Source: Coriobacteriia bacterium (lineage in GTDB: Bacteria > Actinomycetota > Coriobacteriia > Coriobacteriales > Atopobiaceae). Taken from it: a stretch of DNA of 64,000 nt. Below, piece by piece: positions 26,660 to 42,832 of the stretch (its first letter is position 1; each line of letters opens with the position of its first letter). The position numbers were made by a program, and so were the translations under genes. The stretch covers positions 24,048 to 88,047 of the forward strand of contig JAUMVN010000007.1 of NCBI GenBank assembly GCA_030530145.1, in the 5' to 3' direction. Below the pieces are notes generated by a model, which saw only the letters and a program-made list of their open reading frames with translations, was not told the DNA's origin and did no database searches.

Positions 26660-28819
26660 TCAAAGGTCCCGGCGCGAGGAAGAAGGAGCGCCGTCCCCGG
26701 CAACTAAGCTCATAACGCGCTCGATCAGCTCGGCCTGCGAATGGACGCCCATCTTCCTGTAGACGGCCTTCTTCTGGGTCGCGACGGTGCTTCTCGACAG
26801 CAGGAGCTTGTCGGCTATCTGGGGCACCGTCATCCCCTGAGCAAGAAGATCGCACACGATGCGCTCGGCTTCGGTCAGGCCGACCGCCGCGAGCGCCTCT
26901 TCCTTCCCCGGAGCAGCGCCGCCGGCGCGCTTCCCCCAATCGCGCACGCGCCCGGCAGACACGCGGGCGCGTGCGCACAGCGCTGCCGCCAGGAGCAGGC
27001 GAACGACAGCCAGACCGCCCGTCAGCTCCGTAGGCAGGGCAAGGAGGGAGACGTGGCCCAGCAGGCAGCCAACAAGATAGCAGCCCAATAAAGCCTCTCT
27101 CCCCTTATACGACGCAGCAAGGACCGCCGCCGCGGCGGTCAGCACAGCCGCGGCGGCTATGCTCCCTAGATCGCCGCCGAGAATGGAGAGCGTCTCGCCC
27201 CCTCGCAGGCCGAAGACCCCGGCAGCGACCGCCGAGGCCATGCAGGAGATCGGCAAGTAACCGCATTCCCCTTGCCGTGCCGGCGAGAACCCTAGCGCGG
27301 CGCACGCGCCGAAGGAGGACGCCGCGCCCGCCGCAAGTACAAATGCCCAGGTAAAGTCGTTGCCTGCAACCGCGGCTGGATACTGCAGCTGCGCCACCAT
27401 CACATCTGAGGCCAGGGCCGCAAGCAGCGCCAGGCAAATCGCGCCGCGTCGAGCGCCCATTGGCGTCCAGCCCATGAGCCGCGCGCCGGCCGCCCCCGCA
27501 AGCATCCCGAGGGCAACGAGGGGCCTCATGTTATCCAGCCCCGTTCTCATCGCGGCCGCGCTCCCCGTCCTCAGGCCAAGCTGGAACGCGAAGAACAGCA
27601 GCGCCGCTGCCGGCGCCAGCGCCCAAACCGGTATCGCCCGGCAACCCGGCCCCGCATACGCACCGGCGCCCGAGGCGTCGGAGACCAGTTTTGCGCGCAG
27701 CTCGCCCGCTCCGCGAACACCAGCCTTATCGAAGACGCGCCTTCTGTACGTGGCGACCGTTCCCGCGGAAACACCGAGCTCAGCCGCGGTCTGCTTGACC
27801 GTCGCCCCTTGGAGCAAGAAGCAGGCGACATCGGCCTCGCGAGACGAGAGCCCCAGGTATGCGACCGCCTGTCGTGCAAGCCCCTCCGCAGCGTCCTTCT
27901 CGTCGCGGCATGACTCGGCGCGGCGCGGCGCCCCCAAGAGCTCGGACGCCCAGGACAGCACGCACAGCGCCACCAGAAGCCACGCAATGGTGGGCCGGGG
28001 GCCTACCTGGTCCGCGGACGAATATAGGGACACCCCACGACAACTGCCCGCGCACAGAAACACGCCGCCGAGCACTGCCCCCGACACCCCACCGATAAGC
28101 GCCTCTTCGCTCGATGCCCTGTCCTCACGGGACAAGCGCCCCACGCACGAGGCGATCAGGACCGACACCGCCGTCAAAGCCGGCAAGGCATATCCCCACG
28201 CGCGCCCCCGGCCGGTTAAGGCGAACAACGCGAGCGCACCGAGGGCGACGGCCAGAATAAGCGCGCCTATTCCCGTGCGAACATCGCGCTGCCGCAGCCA
28301 CGCCGCCGCAAAGACCACGGCGAGGCCGGCCAAGAGGACCAAGACGGGCAGCACAGCACTGAGGCAGGCTGGAAGGGGCGCCATGGCCTCCGCGTCGTCG
28401 CCGCTGCGCAAGCCAAAGCCGAAGACGATTACCAGAGGCAAGAGCAGAGACGCGCCGCACATGCGCAGACATGAGCCGGCCGAGGGCGCTTTCTGCTTCG
28501 GGGCCTGCGCAAGAATCGCAGAGGCCGACGCGAAGGACCCGACCGTAAACGAGGCTATCCAGGCCACGCCTTTGACGACCGTCGGCAGCAAAGCCCCAAC
28601 AGCGGCAACGGCAAGAAGCCCCAGCGCAAGCGCCTCCAGGGTAAGGACGGTTCGTTCGGCAAAAACAGGGTCGCCCCTGAGCGACCGGGCGACCGCCAGG
28701 GCGATCCCCGCGGCGATGGCCGGGCAGGCAATAAGGCACGGGAAGTAGTCGAGCATCGTCGCCGCGACGACCCATAGGCACAGGGCGGCGGCTGCGCAAA
28801 GCTCCTTCTTGCCTCCCAT
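26660..28819 (-). CDS. Membrane LuxR-family regulator with two HTH domains
   Basis: A 719-residue protein made of two similar halves. Each half has several hydrophobic membrane segments followed by a LuxR-type HTH: GLSSREADVACFLLQGATVK...SAGTVATYRRRVFDKAGV (~330-385) and GLTEAERIVCDLLAQG...SRSTVATQKKAVYRKMGV (~650-705). Single-copy versions of this membrane-HTH layout are common in Eggerthella and Olsenella relatives; the tandem form is unusual. I start at MGGKKELC because GGGAGGGG precedes it; upstream in-frame codons run through palindromes and hypA. Its target is unknown; the exporter it faces is one candidate. Confidence 0.75.
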   Translation of the reverse strand: MGGKKELCAAAALCLWVVAATMLDYFPCLIACPAIAAGIALAVARSLRGDPVFAERTVLTLEALALGLLAVAAVGALLPTVVKGVAWIASFTVGSFASASAILAQAPKQKAPSAGSCLRMCGASLLLPLVIVFGFGLRSGDDAEAMAPLPACLSAVLPVLVLLAGLAVVFAAAWLRQRDVRTGIGALILAVALGALALFALTGRGRAWGYALPALTAVSVLIASCVGRLSREDRASSEEALIGGVSGAVLGGVFLCAGSCRGVSLYSSADQVGPRPTIAWLLVALCVLSWASELLGAPRRAESCRDEKDAAEGLARQAVAYLGLSSREADVACFLLQGATVKQTAAELGVSAGTVATYRRRVFDKAGVRGAGELRAKLVSDASGAGAYAGPGCRAIPVWALAPAAALLFFAFQLGLRTGSAAAMRTGLDNMRPLVALGMLAGAAGARLMGWTPMGARRGAICLALLAALASDVMVAQLQYPAAVAGNDFTWAFVLAAGAASSFGACAALGFSPARQGECGYLPISCMASAVAAGVFGLRGGETLSILGGDLGSIAAAAVLTAAAAVLAASYKGREALLGCYLVGCLLGHVSLLALPTELTGGLAVVRLLLAAALCARARVSAGRVRDWGKRAGGAAPGKEEALAAVGLTEAERIVCDLLAQGMTVPQIADKLLLSRSTVATQKKAVYRKMGVHSQAELIERVMSLVAGDGAPSSSRRDL

Positions 28820-28856
28820 GCGCCCCTCCCATTGACGTTTCGAGCCAACGCTGGCT

Positions 28857-28980
28857 CGAGGTGGTGTCTGGCTCGAGGTGGCGCCACCTCGAAGCAATTC
28901 TCTTCGAGGTGGCGCGAAAACGCAAAGAAAATCGCCCGAGGTGGTGCTTGGAACACCACCTCGGGCGAAACGCCACCTCG
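28857..28980. repeat. Cluster of seven CGAGGTGG sites
   Basis: CGAGGTGG occurs at 28857, 28874, 28905 and 28937 on the plus strand and inverted at 28884, 28956 and 28973. Copies 2 and 3 form a 20-bp perfect palindrome (28873-28892, TCGAGGTGGCGCCACCTCGA). Copies 4 and 7 have matching 12-bp arms that enclose the 5/6 hairpin. The cluster lies directly upstream of the double-HTH regulator and downstream of hypA, so it may be an operator array, a terminator, or both. Confidence 0.75.
28917..28967 (-). terminator. Terminator of the hypB-hypA operon
   Basis: Perfect 14-bp stem CGCCCGAGGTGGTG/CACCACCTCGGGCG (28933-28946, 28954-28967) with a 7-nt loop. On the minus strand it is followed by ATTTTCTTTGCGTTTT, a good T-run. 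It lies about 50 nt after the hypA stop. Confidence 0.75.
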
Positions 28981-29018
28981 AAAGAATTCGCACCAGGTCA
29001 GCAGGCCGCCGCCTCGCG

Positions 29019-29363
29019 TCAGCAGGCCTCGATCTCGGTGAGCTCGACCTGGTCGCCGGTGAGAAGCACCGTGTCCTCGCTGCCGCAGTGCGGGCAGGTT
29101 CGCCCGTGCTCAACGGTGCCGTACGTCTTGCCGCACGCGTTGCACACGGTGACGGCCGGCGCCTCCTCGACCTCGAGAACCGAGCCGCGGATCAGGTCGT
29201 TCTTCTCGGCCGTCCAGCGCCAGCAGTCCACCAGGTAGTCGGGCACGACACCCGAGACCTCGCCGAGCGTGAGCTTGACGCGGCTTACGGAGGTGAGGGA
29301 GTTCTGCTCCCCCACCTCCTCGACCATCTTGACGATGTGGAAAACGATTCCGAGCTCGTGCAC
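29019..29363 (-). CDS. hypA: Hydrogenase nickel incorporation protein HypA
   Basis: Delivers nickel to [NiFe]-hydrogenase with HypB. The 114 residues begin MHELGIVFHIVKMVEEV, the Met-His-Glu nickel site, and carry the zinc site CNACGKTYG...CPHCG (CxxC pairs, ~73-95). It is the last gene of the hypB/oxidoreductase/hypA operon, 9 nt after the oxidoreductase. No hydrogenase structural gene is in the window. Confidence 0.93.
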   Translation of the reverse strand: MHELGIVFHIVKMVEEVGEQNSLTSVSRVKLTLGEVSGVVPDYLVDCWRWTAEKNDLIRGSVLEVEEAPAVTVCNACGKTYGTVEHGRTCPHCGSEDTVLLTGDQVELTEIEAC

Positions 29364-29372
29364 GCGCGTCCC

Positions 29373-32288
29373 CTACTTCTGCTTGCCGGGCTTGTTCTTA
29401 TTGCCATGGAGTAGCAGCTTGATGCCGCGCTTGGCCGCGTGCGGGAGGATCGCGCCCATCTTCTTCTCGGACGCGACCATCGTGGAGCACGCCGGGTTGT
29501 CGCGCTCCAGGTGGATGGCGTCGAACTCGCAGCGCGTGGTGCACAGGCCGCAGCCGATGCAGCGGTTGGCGTCGACGATGCTCGCGCCGCACTTGAGGCA
29601 GCGGGCGCACTCGGTCTTGACCTGCTCCTCGGTGAAGGTGTGGCGCGTGTCGGTCCAGTCGTGCAGAATCGTCTTGACGTGGTCGACCTTGGGCTGCTGG
29701 CGGCCGGCGTGGTCGTAGCCGTTGGGGTCGACCATGATGTCGGCCTTGTTCAGCTCCACATAGTGCAGCTGGTTGCGGCCGATGGTGAGCGAGCCCTTCT
29801 GCACGTAGCGGTGGATGGAGGTCGCGGCCTCGTGACCGGCGGCGATGGCGTCGATCACGAACTTGGGGCCGGTGTAGACGTCGCCGCCGACGAAGATGTC
29901 GGGCTCGGCGGTCTGATAGGTCTTGGGGTCGGCGACGGCGCCGTTGCCGCGGCCGAGCTCGACCTTGGAGCCGGCAAGAAGCTCGCCCCACTCGATGCTC
30001 TGGCCGATGGAGAGAATCACGTTGTCGCAGGCGACGGTCACGGTGTCGGCCTCGTCGTAGACGGGGGCGAAGCGGTGGTTCTCGTCATAGGCGCTCGTGC
30101 AGCGCTTGAACGTGACGCCGGTCACGTGGCCGTCCTCGCCGACCTCGATCTTCGCGGGGCCCCAGCCGTTCTTGATGGCGACGCCCTCCTCGGTGGCCTC
30201 GTCGATCTCCTCGGGCAGGGCCGGCATCTCGTCGAGCTGCTCCAGGCAGTACATGGAGACCTCGGGCGAGCCGCAGCGGACGCTCACGCGCGCGGCGTCG
30301 ATGGCCACGTTGCCGCCGCCGATGACGACCGTGGTGCCCTTGGCCTCGTGGTCGGGGTCGTCCAGCGCGGCGCGCAGGAAGTCGACGGCCGTGAGCACGC
30401 CCTCGGCGTCCTCGCCCGGCACGCCCGCGCGGCGGCCGCCCTGGCAGCCGATGGCCACGTAGAAGGCAACGAAGCCCTGCTCGCGCAGCTCGGCGAGCGT
30501 CACGTCGCGGCCCACCTCGACGCCGCAGCGGATCTCGACGCCCATCTGGCGCAGGACGTCGATCTCGGCCGCGACGACGTCCTTGGCCAGCTTGTAGGCC
30601 GGGATGCCGTAGGTCATCATGCCGCCGGGCAGCGGGTTCTTCTCGAAGACCACGGGGTTGTAGCCCTTGTCCGCCAGGCAGTAGGCGCAGGAGAGGCCCG
30701 CAGGGCCGGCGCCGATGATGGCGACCTTCTGCTTGAAGCGGCCGCGCATGGAGGGGATAGTCGGCACCGGGACGTAGCGGGTCTCGGCGTCGAGGTCCTT
30801 CTCGGCGATGAACTTCTTGACCTCGTCGATTGCCACGGCCTCGTCGACGGTGCCGCGCGTGCAGGCCTCCTCGCAACGGCGGTTGCAGACGCGCCCGCAC
30901 ACGGCCGGGAAGGGGTTCGCGCGCTTGATCAGGCCGAGCGCCTCGGTGTAGCGGCCCTGGGCGGCCATGCGCAGGTAGCCCTGGACGGGGACGTGCGCCG
31001 GGCAGGCCACCTTACAGGGCGCGGTGCCGGTCTCGTGGCACTCGATGCGGTTGTGGTCCTTGTAGTCCCAGTCCCAGTCATCCTCGCCCCAGTGGTTGTC
31101 GTCGGGCAGGGGCTGGATGGGGTACTCCACCTTGCCGTTCTTCGTGCAGAGCTTCTGGCCGAGCTTGGGCGCGCCGGCCGGGCAGACCTCCACGCAGGCA
31201 CCGCAGGCCACGCACTTGGCCTCATCGACGTGGGCCACGTAGGCCGAGCGGCTCATGTTCGGGGTGTTGAACAGCTGAGAAGTGCGCAGGGCGTGGCAGA
31301 CGTTCACCTGGCAGTTGCAGATGGCGAAGATCTTGTCCTCGCCGTCGATGTTCGTGATCTGGTGGACGAAGCCGTTCTTCTCGGCGCGGAGAAGGGTCTC
31401 GATGACCTGGTCATAGGTGATGAAGTGGCCCTTGCCCGTCTCGACCAGGTAGTCGGCCATGTCGCCCACGCCGATGCACCAGTCCTGCGGGTCATCGGAA
31501 CTGCCGGCCCCGCGGGCGCGCTCGCCCAAGCGACAGGAGCAAGCGCCGGCGGCGTAACGGTCGTACTTCTTGAGCCAGTGTGAGATGTGCTCGATGTCGG
31601 CCGACTGGTTGACGTGGGCGATGGACTTCTCGACGGGGATGACGTGCATGCCGATGCCCGCGCCGCCGGGCGGGACCATCTTGGTCACCTTGGTCAGCGG
31701 CAAAAAGGCCATGCGCTCGAAGAAGCTGCCGAGCTCCGGGTGCTCCTCGAGCTGCTTCTGGTTCATGAGCGTGAACTCGGCGCAGCCGGGCACGTACATG
31801 GGCAGGACGTACTGCTTCTCGTGCGCGGGGTTCTCCCAGTTGTACTCGAGGATGCCCTTGACGGACATGGAATCCAGGAGCTCCTGGACCTTGGCCTCGG
31901 GCATGCCGGACTTCTTGACCAGCTCAGGCAAGGTGATAGGCACGCGCATCTTGATGTGCGCGCAGAGCTCGGCCTCGTCGTTGGTCATAACGGAGGCGAG
32001 GCCCCAGTAGTCGGGGTCGTCGGCGCTGGTCTTGTTGCCGATGCGGTCGGTGATCTTCGACGCGGTGGCAAGAACCGCCGGCTTCAGCGGCTCGGAGGCC
32101 GCGGGGCCGGGAGTGTTACGGTCTTCGTTCGTCCAGGTGGTAAAGGTGTCGACCTCCTGGAAGTAGTCCTCAGCCAGGATGCGGTGCGGCTCGCCGGCCG
32201 GGTTCGTGGTCGGGATGACGTTGCGGGCCGCGATCTCCTCGTCGGTGAGCGTGCCCCGCATCGGGTTCTCGTTCAGGTCTACGGACAT
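29373..32288 (-). CDS. Large FAD/NAD(P)H Fe-S oxidoreductase with GltD-like domain
   Basis: A 971-residue soluble redox protein. A helical N-terminal part (~70-130) is followed by cysteine motifs GACSCRLGER (~255) and CNCQVNVC (~325), a ferredoxin motif CVACGACVEVCPAG (~365), and a GltD-type region (CHETGTAPCKVACPAHV, CGRVCNRRCEEAC). The FAD loop is IGAGPAGLSCAYC (~535) and the NAD(P) loop VIGGGNVAIDAARV (~685). It ends with C-terminal ferredoxin clusters (CARCLKCG, CIGCGLCTTRCEF, ~890-920). The GltD-like core is seen in glutamate synthase small subunit, NfnL and related bifurcating enzymes. Between hypA and hypB it may belong to hydrogenase electron transfer; substrate not shown. Confidence 0.85.
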   Translation of the reverse strand: MSVDLNENPMRGTLTDEEIAARNVIPTTNPAGEPHRILAEDYFQEVDTFTTWTNEDRNTPGPAASEPLKPAVLATASKITDRIGNKTSADDPDYWGLASVMTNDEAELCAHIKMRVPITLPELVKKSGMPEAKVQELLDSMSVKGILEYNWENPAHEKQYVLPMYVPGCAEFTLMNQKQLEEHPELGSFFERMAFLPLTKVTKMVPPGGAGIGMHVIPVEKSIAHVNQSADIEHISHWLKKYDRYAAGACSCRLGERARGAGSSDDPQDWCIGVGDMADYLVETGKGHFITYDQVIETLLRAEKNGFVHQITNIDGEDKIFAICNCQVNVCHALRTSQLFNTPNMSRSAYVAHVDEAKCVACGACVEVCPAGAPKLGQKLCTKNGKVEYPIQPLPDDNHWGEDDWDWDYKDHNRIECHETGTAPCKVACPAHVPVQGYLRMAAQGRYTEALGLIKRANPFPAVCGRVCNRRCEEACTRGTVDEAVAIDEVKKFIAEKDLDAETRYVPVPTIPSMRGRFKQKVAIIGAGPAGLSCAYCLADKGYNPVVFEKNPLPGGMMTYGIPAYKLAKDVVAAEIDVLRQMGVEIRCGVEVGRDVTLAELREQGFVAFYVAIGCQGGRRAGVPGEDAEGVLTAVDFLRAALDDPDHEAKGTTVVIGGGNVAIDAARVSVRCGSPEVSMYCLEQLDEMPALPEEIDEATEEGVAIKNGWGPAKIEVGEDGHVTGVTFKRCTSAYDENHRFAPVYDEADTVTVACDNVILSIGQSIEWGELLAGSKVELGRGNGAVADPKTYQTAEPDIFVGGDVYTGPKFVIDAIAAGHEAATSIHRYVQKGSLTIGRNQLHYVELNKADIMVDPNGYDHAGRQQPKVDHVKTILHDWTDTRHTFTEEQVKTECARCLKCGASIVDANRCIGCGLCTTRCEFDAIHLERDNPACSTMVASEKKMGAILPHAAKRGIKLLLHGNKNKPGKQK

Positions 32289-32403
32289 CTTTTCTCTCCT
32301 TTATACGAGCGGCCACTCCCCCAAGCAGCTCGCTGTGTTGCGAATAAGCGCCAGCTCAAAGGCGCTACGGCGCGCTGTGCGACCAGCCGCGCCGGACGGC
32401 ACG

Positions 32404-33075
32404 TTAGGCCTGCTTCCAAGCGGCGACCTCGGCGCGCAGCCAGTCGTACCACTCGCCCATGCCCTCGCCCGTCTTCGCGCAGATCGGGATCACGCGGGCC
32501 TTCGGGTTGCGCATGGCCACGTTGGCGCGGCATTTCTCGAGGTCGAAGTCGAAGTAGGGCGCCACGTCGATCTTGTTCACGAGGACCACGTCGCAGACCT
32601 GGAACATGAGCGGGTACTTGAGCGGCTTGTCATCGCCCTCGGGCACGCTCAGGATGCAGGCGTTCTTGCAGGCGCCGGTGTCGAACTCGGCGGGGCACAC
32701 GAGGTTGCCCACGTTCTCGAGGAAGATGAGGTCGGCGTCGGAGGCTGCCAGGCCGTCGAGGCCCTGCTGGCACATGCCGGCGTCCAGGTGGCACATGCCG
32801 CCCGTGTGGAGCTGGATAGTCTTCGCGCCGAGCCGGGCGATGGTCGCGGCGTCGACGTCGGAGTCGATGTCGGCCTCCATGACGGCGAGCTTGAGCTCGG
32901 GCGCCAAGGCCTCGATGGTGCGGGAAAGGGTGGTCGTCTTGCCGGAGCCGGGCGAGCTCATGAGGTTGAGCAGGTACTGGCCCCGCGCCTTGAGCCCTTC
33001 TCGCACGGCATCCGCCTCGCGGTCGTTGTCGGCAAAGACGGACTGCTTGATCTCGAGTACGCGGTACTCCTCCAC
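32404..33075 (-). CDS. hypB: Hydrogenase nickel incorporation GTPase HypB
   Basis: GTPase that drives nickel insertion into hydrogenase with HypA. The 223 residues hold the P-loop SSPGSGKTTTLS (~40), the metal and switch site GNLVCPAEFDTGACKNACI (~130) and NKIDVAPYF. There is no histidine-rich N-terminal nickel store. I start at the GTG of VEEYRVLEI, 6 nt after GAGGGGAG; an in-frame TTG at 33099 is only about 13 bp downstream of the -10 hexamer and has no ribosome binding site. Confidence 0.93.
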   Translation of the reverse strand: MEEYRVLEIKQSVFADNDREADAVREGLKARGQYLLNLMSSPGSGKTTTLSRTIEALAPELKLAVMEADIDSDVDAATIARLGAKTIQLHTGGMCHLDAGMCQQGLDGLAASDADLIFLENVGNLVCPAEFDTGACKNACILSVPEGDDKPLKYPLMFQVCDVVLVNKIDVAPYFDFDLEKCRANVAMRNPKARVIPICAKTGEGMGEWYDWLRAEVAAWKQA

Positions 33076-33111
33076 GGCTCTCCCCTCGTCGCGGCACAAA
33101 TAAACAATTTG

Positions 33112-33142
33112 AGTATAGCGATGTCCGTTGACACCCTGTCAA
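33112..33142 (-). promoter_or_regulatory. hypB operon promoter with overlapping dyad
   Basis: TTGACA (rc of 33137-33142) and TATACT (rc of 33112-33117) are separated by an unusually long 19 bp. The -35 lies inside a perfect dyad, GTTGACA-CCC-TGTCAAC (33127-33143). A 19-bp spacer and an operator over the promoter are typical of MerR-type metal control, a possibility that fits a nickel operon but is not shown. Confidence 0.7.
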
Positions 33143-33185
33143 CCCTTATCGGCGAGCGGCCCCATCGGCTGGCGGCAGGTCGTCG

Positions 33186-33218
33186 CAAAAAAGGGCGGCC
33201 CCGGATGGGACCGCCCTT
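33186..33218 (-). terminator. Terminator of rpoBC
   Basis: Stem GGGCGGTCCC/GGGGCCGCCC (minus strand; plus-strand arms 33193-33202 and 33207-33216) followed by TTTTTTGCG. It lies about 25 nt after the rpoC stop: a clear intrinsic terminator. Confidence 0.88.
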
Positions 33219-33241
33219 GGCAGTGCTATGGAGCCTTGAGG

Positions 33242-37678
<4,437 letters not shown>

Positions 37679-37680
37679 AG

Positions 37681-41196
<3,516 letters not shown>

Positions 41197-41251
41197 CAGG
41201 CTTTTCCTCCTTCAAAAGGGTGGAAGGCGGCAATTGTCGCAACGTAATAAT

Positions 41252-41280
41252 TTAGCCAATGCACCTGGTAAGGTCAATGA
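41252..41280 (-). promoter_or_regulatory. rpoB promoter
   Basis: On the minus strand TTGACC is followed after 17 bp (TTACCAGGTGCATTGGC) by TAAATT, about 55 bp before the rpoB start. It gives rpoBC its own promoter in addition to any read-through past the rplL terminator. No GGATACGCCCGG element lies upstream. Confidence 0.75.
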
Positions 41281-41381
41281 ACAGTCTTGACTTATGGCTA
41301 CTCATGAACTATCTTTTCTCAACTAGCTTATTTACCAGCGCTTTTGTAAAACCGCTGCTAGATTACTTGTGAAGAAACAAT

Positions 41382-41420
41382 GGGCGGCCGGAAATCGATT
41401 CCGGTCGCCCGTTTTTTATC
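41382..41420 (+). terminator. Plus-strand terminator-like hairpin between rplL and rpoB
   Basis: The arms GGGCGGCCGGAA/TTCCGGTCGCCC (41382-41393, 41399-41410) are followed on the plus strand by GTTTTTTATC, a canonical intrinsic terminator. There is no plus-strand gene to its left, since rpoB reads leftward from 41196. It therefore faces any rightward antisense transcript. Confidence 0.75.
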
Positions 41421-41477
41421 GCCATCGCCAAGGGCGCGCGTCCCCCACGCCCATCGGCGGAAAGAGGCGCGCCGCAT

Positions 41478-41508
41478 GAAAAAAGGGCCGGGCGCGAACG
41501 CCCGACCC
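41478..41508 (-). terminator. Terminator after rplL
   Basis: On the minus strand GGGTCGGGCG-TTCG-CGCCCGGCCC is followed by TTTTTTCATG, a strong intrinsic terminator (plus-strand arms 41485-41494 and 41499-41508). It lies about 40 nt after the rplL stop and separates rplJL from rpoBC. Partial read-through is common at this position in other bacteria. Confidence 0.88.
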
Positions 41509-41547
41509 CTTGAAGGTGGCTGTGAGCCGAAACCCGAGTAAGCGAAC

Positions 41548-41925
41548 TTACTTGAGGGTGACGGTAGCGCCGGCCTCCTCGAGCTGCTTCTTGGCGGCCT
41601 CGGCGTCGTCCTTCTTGGCGCCCTCGAGGACGGCCTTGGGGGCACCCTCGACGACCTCCTTGGCCTCCTTGAGGCCGAGGCTGGTCAGAGCACGGACAAC
41701 CTTGATGACGGCGATCTTGTTGTCGCCGAAGGCCTCGAGCACGACGTCGAACTCGGTCTTCTCCTCCTCAGCGGGAGCAGCAGCGGCGGCCGGGGCAGCG
41801 GCGACGGCGACGGGGGCGGCGGCGGAAACGCCGAAGACGTCCTCCAGCTCGTGGACGAGCTCGGAAAGCTCGAGGGCGGGCATCTCCTTGAGGGCCTCGA
41901 TGATCTCTTCCTTGGTGACAGCCAT
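41548..41925 (-). CDS. rplL: 50S ribosomal protein L7/L12 (bL12)
   Basis: Mobile stalk protein that recruits EF-Tu and EF-G. The 125 residues have the N-terminal dimer domain ([19 protein letters not shown]), an Ala-rich hinge (~40-58) and the C-terminal factor-binding domain with [20 protein letters not shown] (~80). It follows rplJ by 91 nt. Confidence 0.97.
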   Translation of the reverse strand: MAVTKEEIIEALKEMPALELSELVHELEDVFGVSAAAPVAVAAAPAAAAAPAEEEKTEFDVVLEAFGDNKIAVIKVVRALTSLGLKEAKEVVEGAPKAVLEGAKKDDAEAAKKQLEEAGATVTLK

Positions 41926-42016
41926 GTCAATTCTCCTTTTGTAGGGGCGCCGCTCTTCTGGGCGCCCGAAAGCTTATGGGGTGGTGCAGGTGGTGCGGCG
42001 AAGCCGGCGCGTGGGT

Positions 42017-42538
42017 CTACGCGGCCTGCTTCTGGTCGACGACGGCCTGGAGCGCGGTGGCGAGGCCACGGGCGGGACCGGCGCAAACCTGGGCGATGCC
42101 GGACAGCGGGCTCGCGATGACGTAGACGAGCTGGGCGAGCAGCTGGTCGTGGGAGGGCAGGTCGGCGTAGGCCTTGGCCTCCTCGGCGGAGAGGGCGGTG
42201 CCATCGGCGATGGCGCCGACGAACTCCATCTTCTTCAGCTTCTCGGACTGCTCCTTGATCACCTTAGCGGCGGCCACGGCGTCCTTCTCGTAGAAGACGT
42301 AGGCGCAGGGACCAGCGAGGATCTCGCTGATGTCCGGAAGGCCAGCCTTCTCGAGGCCGAGCTTGACGATGTTGTTCTTGTACACCTTCATCTCGGCACC
42401 CGCCTCGCGCAGGGCGCGGCGGACCTCCTGGGTCTCCTTAACGGTGAGGCCGCGGTAGTTGACCACGAACACACCCTTGGAGTTCTCGAGAGACTCGGAG
42501 ACCTTGTCGAGCATGGAAACGTTTGCTTTGCAGGGCAT
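42017..42538 (-). CDS. rplJ: 50S ribosomal protein L10 (uL10)
   Basis: Stalk base that anchors L7/L12 dimers and, as L10-L12, represses its own mRNA. The 173 residues show VFVVNYRGLTVKETQEVRR, the NIVKLGLEK core and a C-terminal L12-binding helix ending VVDQKQAA. The L10 leader just upstream fits autoregulation. The promoter is at 42765-42793. Confidence 0.97.
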   Translation of the reverse strand: MPCKANVSMLDKVSESLENSKGVFVVNYRGLTVKETQEVRRALREAGAEMKVYKNNIVKLGLEKAGLPDISEILAGPCAYVFYEKDAVAAAKVIKEQSEKLKKMEFVGAIADGTALSAEEAKAYADLPSHDQLLAQLVYVIASPLSGIAQVCAGPARGLATALQAVVDQKQAA

Positions 42539-42600
42539 TGATTACACCTCCTTGTGTTCTGCGATCGGGCACGGCCGCCGTTTTTGGGCGGGCCCTTTTC

Positions 42601-42640
42601 GCAGAAAAGAACCCCACCTGGCTCAGCCAAAGCGGGGTTC
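42601..42640 (-). terminator. Attenuator hairpin in the rplJ leader
   Basis: On the minus strand GAACCCC...GGGGTTC (plus-strand arms 42609-42615 and 42634-42640) is followed by TTTTCTGC. It lies at the end of the L10 leader, about 60 nt before rplJ, where a leader-controlled terminator is expected. Confidence 0.7.
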
Positions 42641-42725
42641 TCGCAGATGCAATCCTTGAGACCACCTCGGCAGGCGGGAATCCCCTTTGAGCCTTGCGGC
42701 ACCGGCTGTCTTTGGCAGCGGAACG
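42641..42725 (-). promoter_or_regulatory. rplJ leader: L10 leader (ribosomal protein autoregulatory RNA)
   Basis: The minus strand contains GGTGCCGCAAGGCTCAAAGG, followed by CGCCTGCCGAGGTGGTCTC, matching the conserved L10-leader pieces (CCGGTGCCGCAAGGC... GCCGAGGTGG) of Firmicutes and Actinobacteria. In those, L10(L12)4 binds and promotes termination at the following hairpin. The assignment is by motif recognition, without a covariance search. Confidence 0.75.
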
Positions 42726-42764
42726 TGCTGTTTTACGCAAGACGGTCGTCTCACGCGATTAACC

Positions 42765-42793
42765 AGTGTGGCAAACGCGGAGACGCCCGTCAA
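42765..42793 (-). promoter_or_regulatory. rplJ-rplL promoter
   Basis: On the minus strand TTGACG (rc of 42788-42793), a 17-bp spacer and CACACT (rc of 42765-42770) lie about 40 nt before the L10 leader. The -10 is weak; the same CACACT form appears at the candidate clpC promoter. Confidence 0.55.
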
Positions 42794-42832
42794 GTAAGCT
42801 ACAACTTCTACAAAAAGAAGCTAACCCTTACG

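Noticed and set aside
33076..33099. hypB start at TTG (33099)
   Set aside because: Only about 13 bp from the -10 hexamer, hence at or next to the transcription start, and without ribosome binding site.
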